From Cupriavidus pinatubonensis (GTDB taxonomy: Bacteria; Pseudomonadota; Gammaproteobacteria; Burkholderiales; Burkholderiaceae): 64,000 bases of DNA. Made by a program: the position numbers and the translations under genes. Positions within the stretch are counted from its first letter, which is position 1; every line of letters starts with the position of its first letter. Under the pieces are notes generated by a model. That model had not been told where the DNA came from, did not search any database, and saw only the letters and a list, made by a program, of their open reading frames with translations. Below, piece after piece: positions 9,201 to 16,416 of this stretch. The stretch lies in assembly GCF_019602855.1 (NCBI RefSeq), contig NZ_CP080767.1:2232001-2296000 (forward strand), read 5' to 3'.

Positions 9201-9925
9201 TGCAGATGTGGCGCTTGCCGGCAGCCGGCAAACCTGGCGCATCAACGCCGTGCCAGATACCACTGCCGGACGATCTTGCGCGCGCCACCAATGCCGTATT
9301 CCGCCCCGGCGGCAGCGAGCTTGCCGTGTCCGACGACGACCGCCTCAGCCTGTGGCGCATCGACGTTTCCGCGCCCGATTGCGCTGGCGCGCGGGCCACA
9401 TTGGTGCGCCAGTTCCAGGACCTGCCGCGTGGCCAGATCACGAGCCTCGCTTTCGACCACCAGGGCAATGCGCTGGTCGCAGGCAACTACCTCGGCAAGG
9501 TGTACCGGCTTGCGATCGGACCACAGCCATCCACGGATCCCGCCAAGGCATCGGTCGCGCCAGTATTGCTCAAGCAGGATGCGTCGGGCGTCATCACCTC
9601 GCTTGCCGTCCCGGATGCGCCATTTGTCGTCGCCGGCGACGACCACGGCAACCTGTTCCTGCTCGACAGCCATGCCGACCGGCCGCTGCCGATTCCGCAG
9701 GCGCTGTACCACGACCCGCGCCAGCCCGTCGCCCAGCTTTCCGTCAGCGACGACGGGCGTTGGCTCTATGCCGCGGGCACCGAAGTCGCTGCCGTCTGGG
9801 ATCTCGATCTCGACGCGTGGCGCCGGCAAGCCTGCGCCATTGTGGGGGGCGGCTTCACGGCGCAGCAGAAGGCCGACTACTTCAAGGCCGACACGCGGCA
9901 GCCGGATGCGTGCGAGACGCGCTGA
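6215..9925 (+). CDS. Membrane-anchored nSTAND1-type NTPase with C-terminal WD40-like propeller
   Basis: This encodes 1236 residues. The N-terminus (about 1-430) is an nSTAND1-type P-loop NTPase, with Walker A SPSGAGKT (45-52) and Walker B IVLDQFEE (Asp131). A single hydrophobic helix follows (LGYALGTVTLLFLIGFVLS, about 457-475). The rest (about 590-1230) is repetitive WD40-type blades, for example GGQDGSVALWSI, TVSRDGKARLWGL and SGGWDGRVIKWQL. STAND proteins oligomerise on ligand binding, and the propeller is the likely sensor. It sits 1 bp after the CHAT-SIR2 gene and 27 bp before the hydrolase gene, so it probably couples a trigger to the neighbouring proteases. Confidence 0.87.
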   Translation: MADAHAGPYIGPSPLDETDPIFGRDAEIEELRDRLIADRIVLLYSPSGAGKTSLIEAGLRPRLADRFDVLPTARVSAPYGGANRYVTSVLHCWATRTGVKPRADDTLLSCVSRMQDQPSNTRPRRLMIVLDQFEEIFTLDSDDIAQKREFFAQLGDVLEHGASPVWALVSMREEYFSWLDAYRDLVPTRLTNTMRIDLLTREQALEALTGPAKAVGVDFREDAAERLVHDLAQIRTRDANGQAVMREGRFVEPVQLQVVGLSLWRQCFGEAGTPPAGAVITLDQVQRLDTGAALASYCNLALDAAAPTRARQRVVREWIESRLITAANMRAQATLDAGVRASPTAAELGVLQQYHLVRAQSRQDAQWYELTHDRLTEPLRASNAQWRTQFLPHWKQLARAWALSGENPGVFGKLTSTEELDDTLLEPEDMHSEAENRFLAAYRRHRESRARSRKWRILGYALGTVTLLFLIGFVLSAWQLRSTKQDLARQNALFSLLNSRPAPDAALLAAVEGTRGQHGHDRPDNAFDFRRPLLGTLHRARHIDAYLARADGRMLEVQADATHRVTARLENGRWAIEIVELAPGGRSASLDEAQLRNQHPQGVRAFVLAGAGTLATGGQDGSVALWSIAQPGRATRLALPRGARPSAGWGPVSALASDGRRLVAGFEGGRVVIWDLARAGGNWQQPVATGRAHAMRVTGLALFDNGRQLATVSRDGKARLWGLTEGAAPGPLLLTDPSQELTSPPGNNDWFSGYHSVAVSPDGSLVVAGTRSGRIDVWRAADGGRWPRPLSGHDDAVVRLVFTGDRQLLSGGWDGRVIKWQLDPEGMQVVRNELIDLPAQITGLAPGGHQQLLASTEQGELLQMRVDTPRNPIARIVARKQDNAPPQLLALAGSSPSQAAASDSQGLTMLQAEGAQPAVRRLPGQFQPPVTALAWSRAAQRLALADASGNVWMVGTDGAGLPLPDVRAGKQARLALSAGADLLAIRSDDPGSGRRLQMWRLPAAGKPGASTPCQIPLPDDLARATNAVFRPGGSELAVSDDDRLSLWRIDVSAPDCAGARATLVRQFQDLPRGQITSLAFDHQGNALVAGNYLGKVYRLAIGPQPSTDPAKASVAPVLLKQDASGVITSLAVPDAPFVVAGDDHGNLFLLDSHADRPLPIPQALYHDPRQPVAQLSVSDDGRWLYAAGTEVAAVWDLDLDAWRRQACAIVGGGFTAQQKADYFKADTRQPDACETR

Positions 9926-9952
9926 GGCCGGCACAAACATCAGGAGTCCGCC

Positions 9953-11299
9953 ATGCCAATCCAGACCATCGCAGCCACCGGCACCGCTTACGCGCTGATC
10001 GCGCTGGACGCCGACGGCAATGAGCGCAACGACGACCCGGACGCCGCTGCCGGGCAAGCCGGACGCCTGTCCGACCGCCTGCTCGCGCAATGGCGCGACG
10101 GCCCCGCCCCGACCGACATCTTCCTGTGGAGCCACGGCTGGCAGGGAGATATCCCGGCCGCGCGCAGCCAGTATGACCGCTGGATCGGTGCATTCAGCAG
10201 CTGCGCGGTCGACGAGCAGGAAATGCAAATGGCACGACCGGGCTTCGCACTGGCCCATATCGGCGTGCATTGGCCAAGTCTGCCCTGGGGGGACGAAGAA
10301 CTGGGCGACAGCGCGAGCTTTGCCGCTCCCGCGCACGCAGGCAAGGACGCCATGATCGACGCCTATGCGCAGCGCCTTGGCGATACACCGGAAATCCGCG
10401 CAGCGCTGGCCGTCATCGTGGAAGCGGCGCGCACCGGCGCCGACGCCGCCCGGCTGCCGCCCGAAGTGCGGCAGGCCTACCTGCAGCTTGACCAGGCACT
10501 CGCGCTTGGCGCAAAAGGCGTGGACGGCGATGCCAGTGCCGACCGCCTGCCCTTCAACCCCGATGCGTCGTTCGCCGAAGCGAGCCAGTTGAGCGCCGCA
10601 TTTGGCGCGCCTTCGCTTGGAGGTATCCTCGCACCGCTGCGCCAGCTCTCGTTCTGGACCATGAAGAAGCGCGCGCAGACCGTCGGCGAGCAAGGCGTGC
10701 ATCCGCTGATCAATCGCTTGCTGGATGCCCTGCCCGACGCCCGCTTGCACCTGATGGGCCACAGCTTCGGCTGCATCGTCATGTCGGCGGCACTGGGTGG
10801 CCCCGGCGGTGCCGCGGCACTGCGCCGGCCGGTGGATTCCTGCGTGCTCGTGCAGGGCGCGATGTCGCTGTGGGCCTATGCACCGTCGATTCCGGTACGG
10901 CCCGACTCCGCAGGCTATTGCCATCGGCTGCTGGCCGACGGCAAGTTGCACGGGCCGCTGGTCACTACGCGTTCGCGGCATGACACAGCGGTGTGCGAAC
11001 TCTATCCCTGGGCCGCCGGCGTCGCGGGACAGGTCGCGTTCGACGCTGCGCAAACCTATCCCACCTTCGGCGCAATCGGCGCATTCGGCATCCAGGGCGT
11101 GGAGGCCGCGGCCGACACCGCCATGCTCGATATCGACGGGCGCTACACCATGCCCGGCGCACGCGTGCTGAACGTTGAAGCGAGCGACTATATCTGCCAC
11201 AAGTCGGGCGTTTCGGGCGCGCACAACGACATCAGCGGACCACAGGTGGCGCACCTGATCTGGCAGGCCGCTGAGGCAAGCGCCACGGAGGCACCATGA
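9953..11299 (+). CDS. Alpha/beta hydrolase
   Basis: This encodes 448 residues with an alpha/beta-hydrolase fold. The nucleophile elbow GHSFG (Ser271) is preceded by a hydrophobic strand (ARLHLM). The N-terminal strand DIFLWSHGWQGDI fits the oxyanion-hole region. A His near the C-terminus (SGAHNDI) could complete the triad. There is no signal peptide. The start follows AGGAG and the stop overlaps the next gene by four bases (ATGA). In this cluster it is a candidate effector, such as a lipase or esterase; the substrate is unknown. Confidence 0.75.
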   Translation: MPIQTIAATGTAYALIALDADGNERNDDPDAAAGQAGRLSDRLLAQWRDGPAPTDIFLWSHGWQGDIPAARSQYDRWIGAFSSCAVDEQEMQMARPGFALAHIGVHWPSLPWGDEELGDSASFAAPAHAGKDAMIDAYAQRLGDTPEIRAALAVIVEAARTGADAARLPPEVRQAYLQLDQALALGAKGVDGDASADRLPFNPDASFAEASQLSAAFGAPSLGGILAPLRQLSFWTMKKRAQTVGEQGVHPLINRLLDALPDARLHLMGHSFGCIVMSAALGGPGGAAALRRPVDSCVLVQGAMSLWAYAPSIPVRPDSAGYCHRLLADGKLHGPLVTTRSRHDTAVCELYPWAAGVAGQVAFDAAQTYPTFGAIGAFGIQGVEAAADTAMLDIDGRYTMPGARVLNVEASDYICHKSGVSGAHNDISGPQVAHLIWQAAEASATEAP

Positions 11300-12729
11300 G
11301 CGAAACGTCGCTGCCCATCGCGCTGGGGATACACGCGGACACCGGGCAACCGCTGGCCGATCTCGACAAGGCAGGCATCGAGGCGTTCTGCACGCGCGAG
11401 CAGGCCGGCCGCCGAGCGCCAGAGCGTGCCGCAGAAAAGGCGCGACAGATCGATACCTATGCCGTCATGGGCGACGTGGACGCCGACAATCTCGCGGAAG
11501 CCGGCTGGGGCTTGCTGTTCGCCGCCGACACCGATCCCGCGCCCTACCTTGAAGCACTCGCTCCGTTGATCGAAAAGCGACGTTCGGAAGCGGGCGACAT
11601 CAAAATCTTCCACGGCCCGGGCGGCTGCCTGCACGGCGACACTGCCACGACCTGGCTGGCTCGGCACAAGGTGTCACTGAACGTCGTCGATCCTGCGCTT
11701 GGTGTGCCGTACTACCTGCTTCTGATTGGGCCGCCTGACGGGATATCGTTCGCCTTCCAGTACACGCTTGACCTTTACTGGGCGGTCGGCAGGCTGGATT
11801 TCCCTGAATTCGAAGACTACCGGCGCTACGCCGACAGCATCGTCGCCTACGAAAGCGCGCCAACCGTGCCATCGCGCCGCAACGTCGCCCTCTTCGCCAC
11901 GTGCCACGACTTCGACCGCGCCACGCAGATGCTGACGCGCCAGCTCGCCGCGCCACTGGCCATGGGAACCGCGCAAACCAAACCGCTCGGCGAACGGCAA
12001 GGCTTTGCCATGCGCGCCTTGCTCGGCGATGCCGCCACCAAGGCAGCGCTGAGGGGCCTGCTACGCGGCGACGGTCCCGACGGCGCGCCGGCCGTGCTGC
12101 TGACCGGATCGCATGGCATGTGCGTGCGCGCCGACGACGACCGCATTGCCGAAGTACAAGGTGCACTCGTCTGCCAGGACTGGCCCGGCTATGGCGCCAT
12201 CGACTCGAGCCACTGGTTTGCAGGTAGCGACATTCCCGCCGACGCGCAATGCCATGGCCTGATCCATTTCTGCTTTGCGTGCTTCGGCGCGGGCTCTCCC
12301 GATCTGGACAACTTCAGCGCACCCGGCGCCGACAGCCACCGCATCGCGCCCTACCCGTTCACGGCGCGCCTGCCCCAGCGGCTGCTCGCACACCCGCAGG
12401 GCGGCGCATTGGCCGTGCTGGGCCATGTGGATCGTGCGTGGGCGTACAGCTTCCAGTCCGAGCGCGCCGATCCGCAAACCCAGGGCTTTCGCGACGTGGT
12501 CGGCAGCCTGCTGCGCGGCCAGCGCGTGGGCCAGGCCACCGATCGCTTCAATATTCGCTGGGCAGCATTGAGTACGGAACTCGCCGATGTGCTACGTGAT
12601 CGCAGTGCGGGAGCCGCGGTGTCGGAAACCGAGCTGGCCCTGCGCTGGATCGCTCGGGACGATGCACGCAATTACGTTGTGCTGGGCGACCCGGCGGTGC
12701 AATTGCGGGTGGGGGATATGGAGCGATAG
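11296..12729 (+). CDS. Clan-CD (caspase/gingipain-like) cysteine peptidase
   Basis: This encodes 477 residues. Two motifs spaced as in clan CD peptidases suggest a His/Cys dyad: LLTGSHGM (His273) and HFCFACFGAG (Cys329, with Cys326 nearby). The order HG, then about 55 residues, then an ACxxG-like motif matches the CHAT/C25/caspase fold, though overall similarity to a named family is weak by eye. It lies last in the cluster, overlapping the hydrolase gene by four bases. Together with the CHAT-SIR2 protein it gives the cluster two predicted proteases. Confidence 0.6.
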   Translation: MSETSLPIALGIHADTGQPLADLDKAGIEAFCTREQAGRRAPERAAEKARQIDTYAVMGDVDADNLAEAGWGLLFAADTDPAPYLEALAPLIEKRRSEAGDIKIFHGPGGCLHGDTATTWLARHKVSLNVVDPALGVPYYLLLIGPPDGISFAFQYTLDLYWAVGRLDFPEFEDYRRYADSIVAYESAPTVPSRRNVALFATCHDFDRATQMLTRQLAAPLAMGTAQTKPLGERQGFAMRALLGDAATKAALRGLLRGDGPDGAPAVLLTGSHGMCVRADDDRIAEVQGALVCQDWPGYGAIDSSHWFAGSDIPADAQCHGLIHFCFACFGAGSPDLDNFSAPGADSHRIAPYPFTARLPQRLLAHPQGGALAVLGHVDRAWAYSFQSERADPQTQGFRDVVGSLLRGQRVGQATDRFNIRWAALSTELADVLRDRSAGAAVSETELALRWIARDDARNYVVLGDPAVQLRVGDMER

Positions 12730-12735
12730 CGCGGG

Positions 12736-12942
12736 CTAGTCGTTGGCGTCGCCGGAGATATCGTCGATCTCGTGTTTCGCCGCCGCATAGGCCGCGTCGA
12801 TTGCATCGCCTTCCGATGTCAAAAGCGCTCCGGCGTTATGCCTGTGTCCATGGCCCCGGATGGAAAAGGACCAGTTCCATTGGCCCTCGGCGGCCTTAAG
12901 CGCCTGAATCGAGATTTCGCGGCCCTTGTATCGATATTCCAT
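12736..12942 (-). CDS. Small conserved hypothetical protein
   Basis: This encodes 68 residues starting MEYRYKGREISIQALK, with no signal or membrane segment. The start at 12942 follows a GGGAGA site; an upstream in-frame start at 12975 is less likely. It is convergent with the peptidase gene, ending 6 bp from it. Function unknown. Confidence 0.6.
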   Translation of the reverse strand: MEYRYKGREISIQALKAAEGQWNWSFSIRGHGHRHNAGALLTSEGDAIDAAYAAAKHEIDDISGDAND

Positions 12943-13010
12943 GGCGGTCTCCCGAAAGCCGGTCCATCGTAGCATGAAGCTTCAGATGATCAGGACCGCT
13001 CGACGAGCCT

Positions 13011-13187
13011 TCAGATCCACTGCGGTTGTGCCGTTTTCTTCTTGCCGAGGATCGCCATGAGGACCAGCCCGAGCGACGGCGTAAAGACCATCGAGAACGC
13101 CACCCAGACAGCACCTGAACGACCCAAAATGTGAGCCAGCAGGCCAACCGCAAAAGAGCAAAGACACCAGAACGCGAGAGCAAACAT
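13011..13187 (-). CDS. Small two-span membrane protein
   Basis: This is a 58-residue frame (MFALAFWCLCSFAV... to AQPQWI) with two hydrophobic helices, about residues 3-20 and 25-47, and a short basic tail GKKKTAQ. The hydrophobic pattern and charged tail look like a real protein. No strong ribosome-binding site is visible. Function unknown. Confidence 0.45.
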   Translation of the reverse strand: MFALAFWCLCSFAVGLLAHILGRSGAVWVAFSMVFTPSLGLVLMAILGKKKTAQPQWI

Positions 13188-13327
13188 GATAATGACCGCC
13201 GTAAGGTTGTTGCGGCTTCAGTATGGAAAATCTGGCTCAGGCCATTTGATATTGCGGGACATTTTCTTGGCATTCCGGGACATATTGGGGAAAGACCTGA
13301 GCGATAGAAGTTGATGGACGACGGCAG

Positions 13328-13681
13328 GTGTTCGAAGTGACGCGTGATAGCATGATTCGCGGTAAGGCACTGCCAATGTGCTGCTCAATGGAACTGCAAG
13401 AAACGAGGTGGGCTGTGGGGGACGACCAGGCGCCATTTGGCGTTGTGTTTGAAGACTTCCGTTTGATCTGGGTGGCGGAGCGCCTGCAGGACGGCAAATG
13501 GACCGCGCGCTACTGCTGGCAACCAGGCACTTCCGAGGCAGCGGACCGGGCGCTGCAAGAAGCTGTGCTGAACGGCAAGTCGCGCCGGCTGCTGGGTCAC
13601 TATGACACCGAGGCGGAAACCGTCGAAGCCATCAAGCAGGCCGTACTGCTGGAGGCCAAGTGGAGCCCCTCCAAAGGATGA
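13328..13681 (+). CDS. Hypothetical protein, related to the prophage protein at 56381-56644
   Basis: This encodes up to 117 residues; the start is uncertain (GTG 13328, or ATG 13352, 13376 or 13388). The C-terminal 70 residues (DGKWTARYCWQPGTSEAA ... YDTEAETVEAIKQAVL) align by eye with the 87-residue prophage protein near the other end of the element (GWWRAQYVWRIGATDEDA ... FPTEDEAISAVEAEI). It lies just outside attL. No family is recognised. Confidence 0.55.
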   Translation: MFEVTRDSMIRGKALPMCCSMELQETRWAVGDDQAPFGVVFEDFRLIWVAERLQDGKWTARYCWQPGTSEAADRALQEAVLNGKSRRLLGHYDTEAETVEAIKQAVLLEAKWSPSKG

Positions 13682-13737
13682 AGACGCTTTCCTAAAAAAA
13701 ATTGTGCGGGATACTAGCCATACCGGAAAGTTGTTTG

Positions 13738-13743
13738 TATAAT
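13738..13743 (+). promoter_or_regulatory. Candidate -10 element of the tRNA-His gene
   Basis: A perfect TATAAT lies 41 bp upstream of the tRNA. The matching -35 is weak (TAGCCA at 13715-13720, 17-bp spacing). Confidence 0.45.
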
Positions 13744-13783
13744 CTTGGTTTTCGTCGATCAGCGCTTCGCTGATGACCTCTAC

Positions 13784-13860
13784 GGTGGCTGTAGCTCAGT
13801 TGGTAGAGTCCAGGATTGTGATTCCTGTCGTCGTGGGTTCGAGTCCCATCAGCCACCCCA
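13784..13860 (+). tRNA. tRNA-His (GTG anticodon)
   Basis: This is a full cloverleaf with encoded CCA (13858-13860). The acceptor stem is GTGGCTG/CAGCCAC, and the extra G-1 (13784) pairs with C73, the hallmark of tRNA-His. The anticodon GTG is at 13818-13820 in the loop TTGTGAT, and the T-arm GTGGGTTCGAGTCCCAT is normal. Its 3' half is the prophage attachment core, repeated at 58887-58936. The gene stays intact because the integrated DNA restores the same sequence. Confidence 0.97.
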
Positions 13861-13861
13861 A
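13812..13861 (+). repeat. attL: attL core, 50-bp direct repeat
   Basis: This is identical over 50 bases to 58887-58936. It runs from the anticodon stem through the CCA end of tRNA-His plus one base. Identity breaks on both sides (c/a before, a/g after). Confidence 0.95.
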
Positions 13862-13936
13862 ATAATTCAACACTTCGCAGGTTTGTAGTCACTGACTTGT
13901 GAGGCTTTTTGGAAGATCAGATTCCAAAATTGGAAG

Positions 13937-13964
13937 ATGCCCGCCCACGTGCGGGCATTTTGCA
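13937..13964 (+). terminator. Intrinsic terminator just inside the prophage
   Basis: ATGCCCGC (13937-13944) pairs with GCGGGCAT (13951-13958) and is followed by TTTTGCATTTT. It is the first structure after tRNA-His inside the element and can end the tRNA transcript. The stem is symmetrical, so it may work in both directions. Confidence 0.75.
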
Positions 13965-13994
13965 TTTTGGCTTAGGCGTCCCTTCTTCCACAAT

Positions 13995-14194
13995 TCAGTC
14001 CACTCCAGGTTCCCGCGTGAAATGCGCGCAGGCGTGCACAAACGGCGCGTACCGGTTGTGCGGGCAGTCGAATATCTGGTAGTCCCAGCCATACCCCTGT
14101 TCGACATAGATACGCGGCTTCGAGCACTTCAAGCAGACGAACTCGTCGGAGATCTCGTACGTTGGCTGGGGCGGCCGCTGAATCTGGATGGTCA
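13995..14194 (-). CDS. Small Cys-rich protein behind a LexA-like box
   Basis: This encodes 66 residues starting MTIQIQRPPQPTYEIS. It has a CLKC motif and two more Cys (FDCPHN, HACAHF), so it may bind zinc. The ATG at 14194 lies 10 bp from an SOS-box-like palindrome. A longer frame from 14285 would run through that palindrome and is less likely. Function unknown. Confidence 0.5.
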
Positions 14195-14203
14195 TGATCA
14201 GCA

Positions 14204-14219
14204 ATGTATATACATACAG
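14204..14219 (-). promoter_or_regulatory. LexA-box-like palindrome
   Basis: On the minus strand it reads CTGTatgtatatACAT, one mismatch from CTGT-N8-ACAG, in an AT-rich palindrome resembling the boxes at 62.2 kb. It lies directly upstream of the Cys-rich gene at 14194. Confidence 0.5.
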
Positions 14220-14316
14220 TATATCGAACCCCTTTTCTCCTGGCTGTCGGACGGCGCCTGATACAGCCGTCTGCGCCGTGCGCACAGGCTGTCAGCATAA
14301 CCATGCAGGAGACAGC

Positions 14317-14450
14317 ATGCCTGGACACGACATTCATGTGGTTCCCGCTGACGACCGCTGGGCCGTCGAGACCGAGGGCGGCCACGGCCGCGAGACGTTC
14401 GACACGCAGGCCGACGCCATTGCCTAAGGGGGGCCAAGGAAAAGAAGGTG
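14317..14450 (+). pseudogene. Broken DUF2188-type gene
   Basis: The first 36 codons (MPGHDIHVVPADDRWAVETE...) match the intact gene at 63743 almost residue for residue. The frame then meets TAA at 14425, where the intact copy continues GCCGGCACGCGGCAGGCC. Similarity resumes at GCCAAGGAAAAGAAGGT (about 14433-14450). A short deletion with rearrangement has therefore truncated it. The start keeps an AGGAGA site. Confidence 0.75.
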
Positions 14451-14586
14451 ACTGCACTGGCCACCCGATTTGCCTGGTCCTCGCGCGGTTCGGTCATCTC
14501 GGGCCCGCGTATTGAAAGCTGGCGCGACGGCGATGCAGAACATCGGCGGCTTGTCGTGCTCCTTGAACAAGACGCTCTAACTCGCT

Positions 14587-14606
14587 GCCCCCCGCTTGTG
14601 GGGGGC
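14587..14606. terminator. Stem-loop without a clear T-tract
   Basis: GCCCCCC (14587-14593) pairs with GGGGGGC (14600-14606). There is no T-run on either side, so termination is uncertain. Nothing else is seen between the broken DUF2188 gene and 14698. Confidence 0.35.
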
Positions 14607-14697
14607 TGCTCAACGAGCATGCCACCACTTCTTCTCATATGACATTCTTCTGTTGTGAGACAATTTGCGATATTTTTCGCACAGAGACGGAGGGTGT

Positions 14698-15735
14698 GTG
14701 CGCTTTCAGCAACAAGAAGAAGAGGCCGTTAGAGCAGTTGTTCTTAACGAACGGGACTATCGCGGGGCGGTATTCATTTTCATCTGTGGGCTAATATTTT
14801 CGCTCACATACGCGATTCACTCGAACAACCCTGGCCCCCCAACACGCGTCGAGGCACTTGCGACTCTACAATCCTTTTGGCCTTACAAGCCTCGCGTTCT
14901 GGCTGCATGGATTGTCTATAAGTTAGTAGGCGGCGAGGTCGCGGAAACTGTGGGTTTCAGGTTTGCGTATGCTTTCGCCCTATGGTTCCCGATCGTATAT
15001 CTGCTGAGCAAGTTCTACGAAAGGCTCGGGTGCCCACGGTCGACACAGCCGCTTCTAATTGCCAGTTTCACCTTGGTAATGCTCGCGCATTACAGTTTGC
15101 CTAATGTGTTTTCGCCATACTACATCTATGACACACCGGCATTGCTTTTCTATCTGATCACGGTGCTTCTACTTTGCGGTAACACACCCGCTCAGTGGAT
15201 CGCCGGGATAATCTGTGCCGGCGTGTTTTTTGTAAATCGAGAAACGATCATTATCGCGACCGTGCATGCGTTCGCGATAAGAGCAGCTGAAGTCATGGCG
15301 AAACGCGATTTTTCAGCGAAAGCACTGTCGATCCTCTTGCCGACCGTCATCGCTGCGATCGTAGCGCTGTGCGTCCGGGCCGTTCTTTTGAAGGCGTGGG
15401 ATGGCAACGCAATCGACATGGTGTCGGGCCCGATGTACGAGGACGGCCAGTTGCGCATCGTGGCAAACCTCAAGCGCATCTACACGCTATGGGGAGACCG
15501 CCAGCAACTCATCTGCATCGGGTTCGGCTTCTTCTTATATTTACCGTTTGTTTGGCGCTTTCTTCCATCGAAAGCAAAGTTCACTGCGGCATTCTCAACA
15601 ATACTGCTCGTGCCGACCTGGATTCTTGGAAATATCACCGAGATTCGTCTTTACAGTGAATTTCTGCCACTGATGACATGCGCCCTGACAATCTGCGCAG
15701 GCGGCCTCATACGAATTGATGAAGCAAGACGATGA
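14698..15735 (+). CDS. Multi-spanning membrane protein, candidate phage glycosyltransferase
   Basis: This encodes about 345 residues with eight or more hydrophobic helices, beginning at GAVFIFICGLIFSLTYAI. The start is probably GTG 14698, three to four bases after GGAGGG; TTG 14665 is the alternative. The ATGA overlap with the GtrA gene suggests a Gtr-type module that modifies O-antigen or another surface glycan; the catalytic family is not recognised. Its base composition is visibly more AT-rich than the surrounding genes, suggesting separate acquisition. Confidence 0.65.
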   Translation: MRFQQQEEEAVRAVVLNERDYRGAVFIFICGLIFSLTYAIHSNNPGPPTRVEALATLQSFWPYKPRVLAAWIVYKLVGGEVAETVGFRFAYAFALWFPIVYLLSKFYERLGCPRSTQPLLIASFTLVMLAHYSLPNVFSPYYIYDTPALLFYLITVLLLCGNTPAQWIAGIICAGVFFVNRETIIIATVHAFAIRAAEVMAKRDFSAKALSILLPTVIAAIVALCVRAVLLKAWDGNAIDMVSGPMYEDGQLRIVANLKRIYTLWGDRQQLICIGFGFFLYLPFVWRFLPSKAKFTAAFSTILLVPTWILGNITEIRLYSEFLPLMTCALTICAGGLIRIDEARR

Positions 15736-16121
15736 AGACTGCGTTTAGGTTTCTGATTGCCGGCAGCTTAGCGTCGGGTGTTAATTGGTTATCACGATGG
15801 GGCTTATCACTGTTAATGCCATTCACATTGGCAGTGATTGTTGCTTACATGATAGGCATGGTATTCGGATTTTTCTTATACCGAAATTGGGCATTCCCGC
15901 CAACTGATCGCCATGCACACACCCAGGTTCTGCCATTCGTCCTGACCAACGCTGTTGGCCTATTATCAGTGGTGGCGACCGCAGTGATCTTCGCCCATAT
16001 GCTGACCGCCATGGGCGTTGTTGATCGGGCAATGGCTGAGAATATTGGCCACTTTGGGGCCATCTGCATTGGGGCCGTGGTCAATTTCTTCGGGCATCGG
16101 CTGGTAACCTTCGCAAGTTGA
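15732..16121 (+). CDS. GtrA-like flippase protein
   Basis: This encodes 129 residues with four predicted membrane helices. It has the GtrA layout: FLIAGSLASGVNW at the start, GFFLYRNWAF in the middle and NFFGHRLVTF at the end. GtrA-family proteins are thought to flip bactoprenol-linked sugars across the inner membrane. Its start overlaps the stop of the upstream membrane gene by four bases. A GtrB partner is not seen in the window. Confidence 0.85.
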   Translation: MKTAFRFLIAGSLASGVNWLSRWGLSLLMPFTLAVIVAYMIGMVFGFFLYRNWAFPPTDRHAHTQVLPFVLTNAVGLLSVVATAVIFAHMLTAMGVVDRAMAENIGHFGAICIGAVVNFFGHRLVTFAS

Positions 16122-16164
16122 ACTCGAAGCGGCGTAGCTCTACCCGCTTGCCACGCCGGCTGTT

Positions 16165-16416
16165 TTAGTGTGGCCACGCCTCGACCGTCTTGCTGTGCTT
16201 GGCCGCACACATCCCCAGCGCCTTTAGCAAGTCCCCCATCACCCATTCCTGCCAAACGTCATAGTCTGCGGCGGCCGGGGCGTCTGGAACCCGGCACGGC
16301 GCGGCCAGCGCGCTATCGAGCGGCGGCGGCTTGCTTGGCTGCCTCGACGGCGTCGGACAACTTGCGCATCCTGAAATCGTCAGGGCGGCAATCCAAAGGC
16401 AGAGGCTTCTTCGCAT
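16165..16416 (-). CDS. Rz1-like spanin outer-membrane lipoprotein
   Basis: This encodes 83 residues with a signal peptide and lipobox (LTISGC) and a proline-rich start to the mature part (PTPSRQPSKPPP), as in Rz1. It overlaps the end of the Rz gene by about 104 bp in another frame, the classic nested arrangement. With Rz it would fuse inner and outer membranes at lysis. Confidence 0.87.
   Translation of the reverse strand: MRRSLCLWIAALTISGCASCPTPSRQPSKPPPLDSALAAPCRVPDAPAAADYDVWQEWVMGDLLKALGMCAAKHSKTVEAWPH

Noticed and set aside
9242..11254. A 670-codon open frame on the minus strand opposite the STAND and hydrolase genes
   Set aside because: It mirrors the codon pattern of high-GC plus-strand genes with clear motifs; it has low-complexity Arg/Val/Gly/His composition and no domain.
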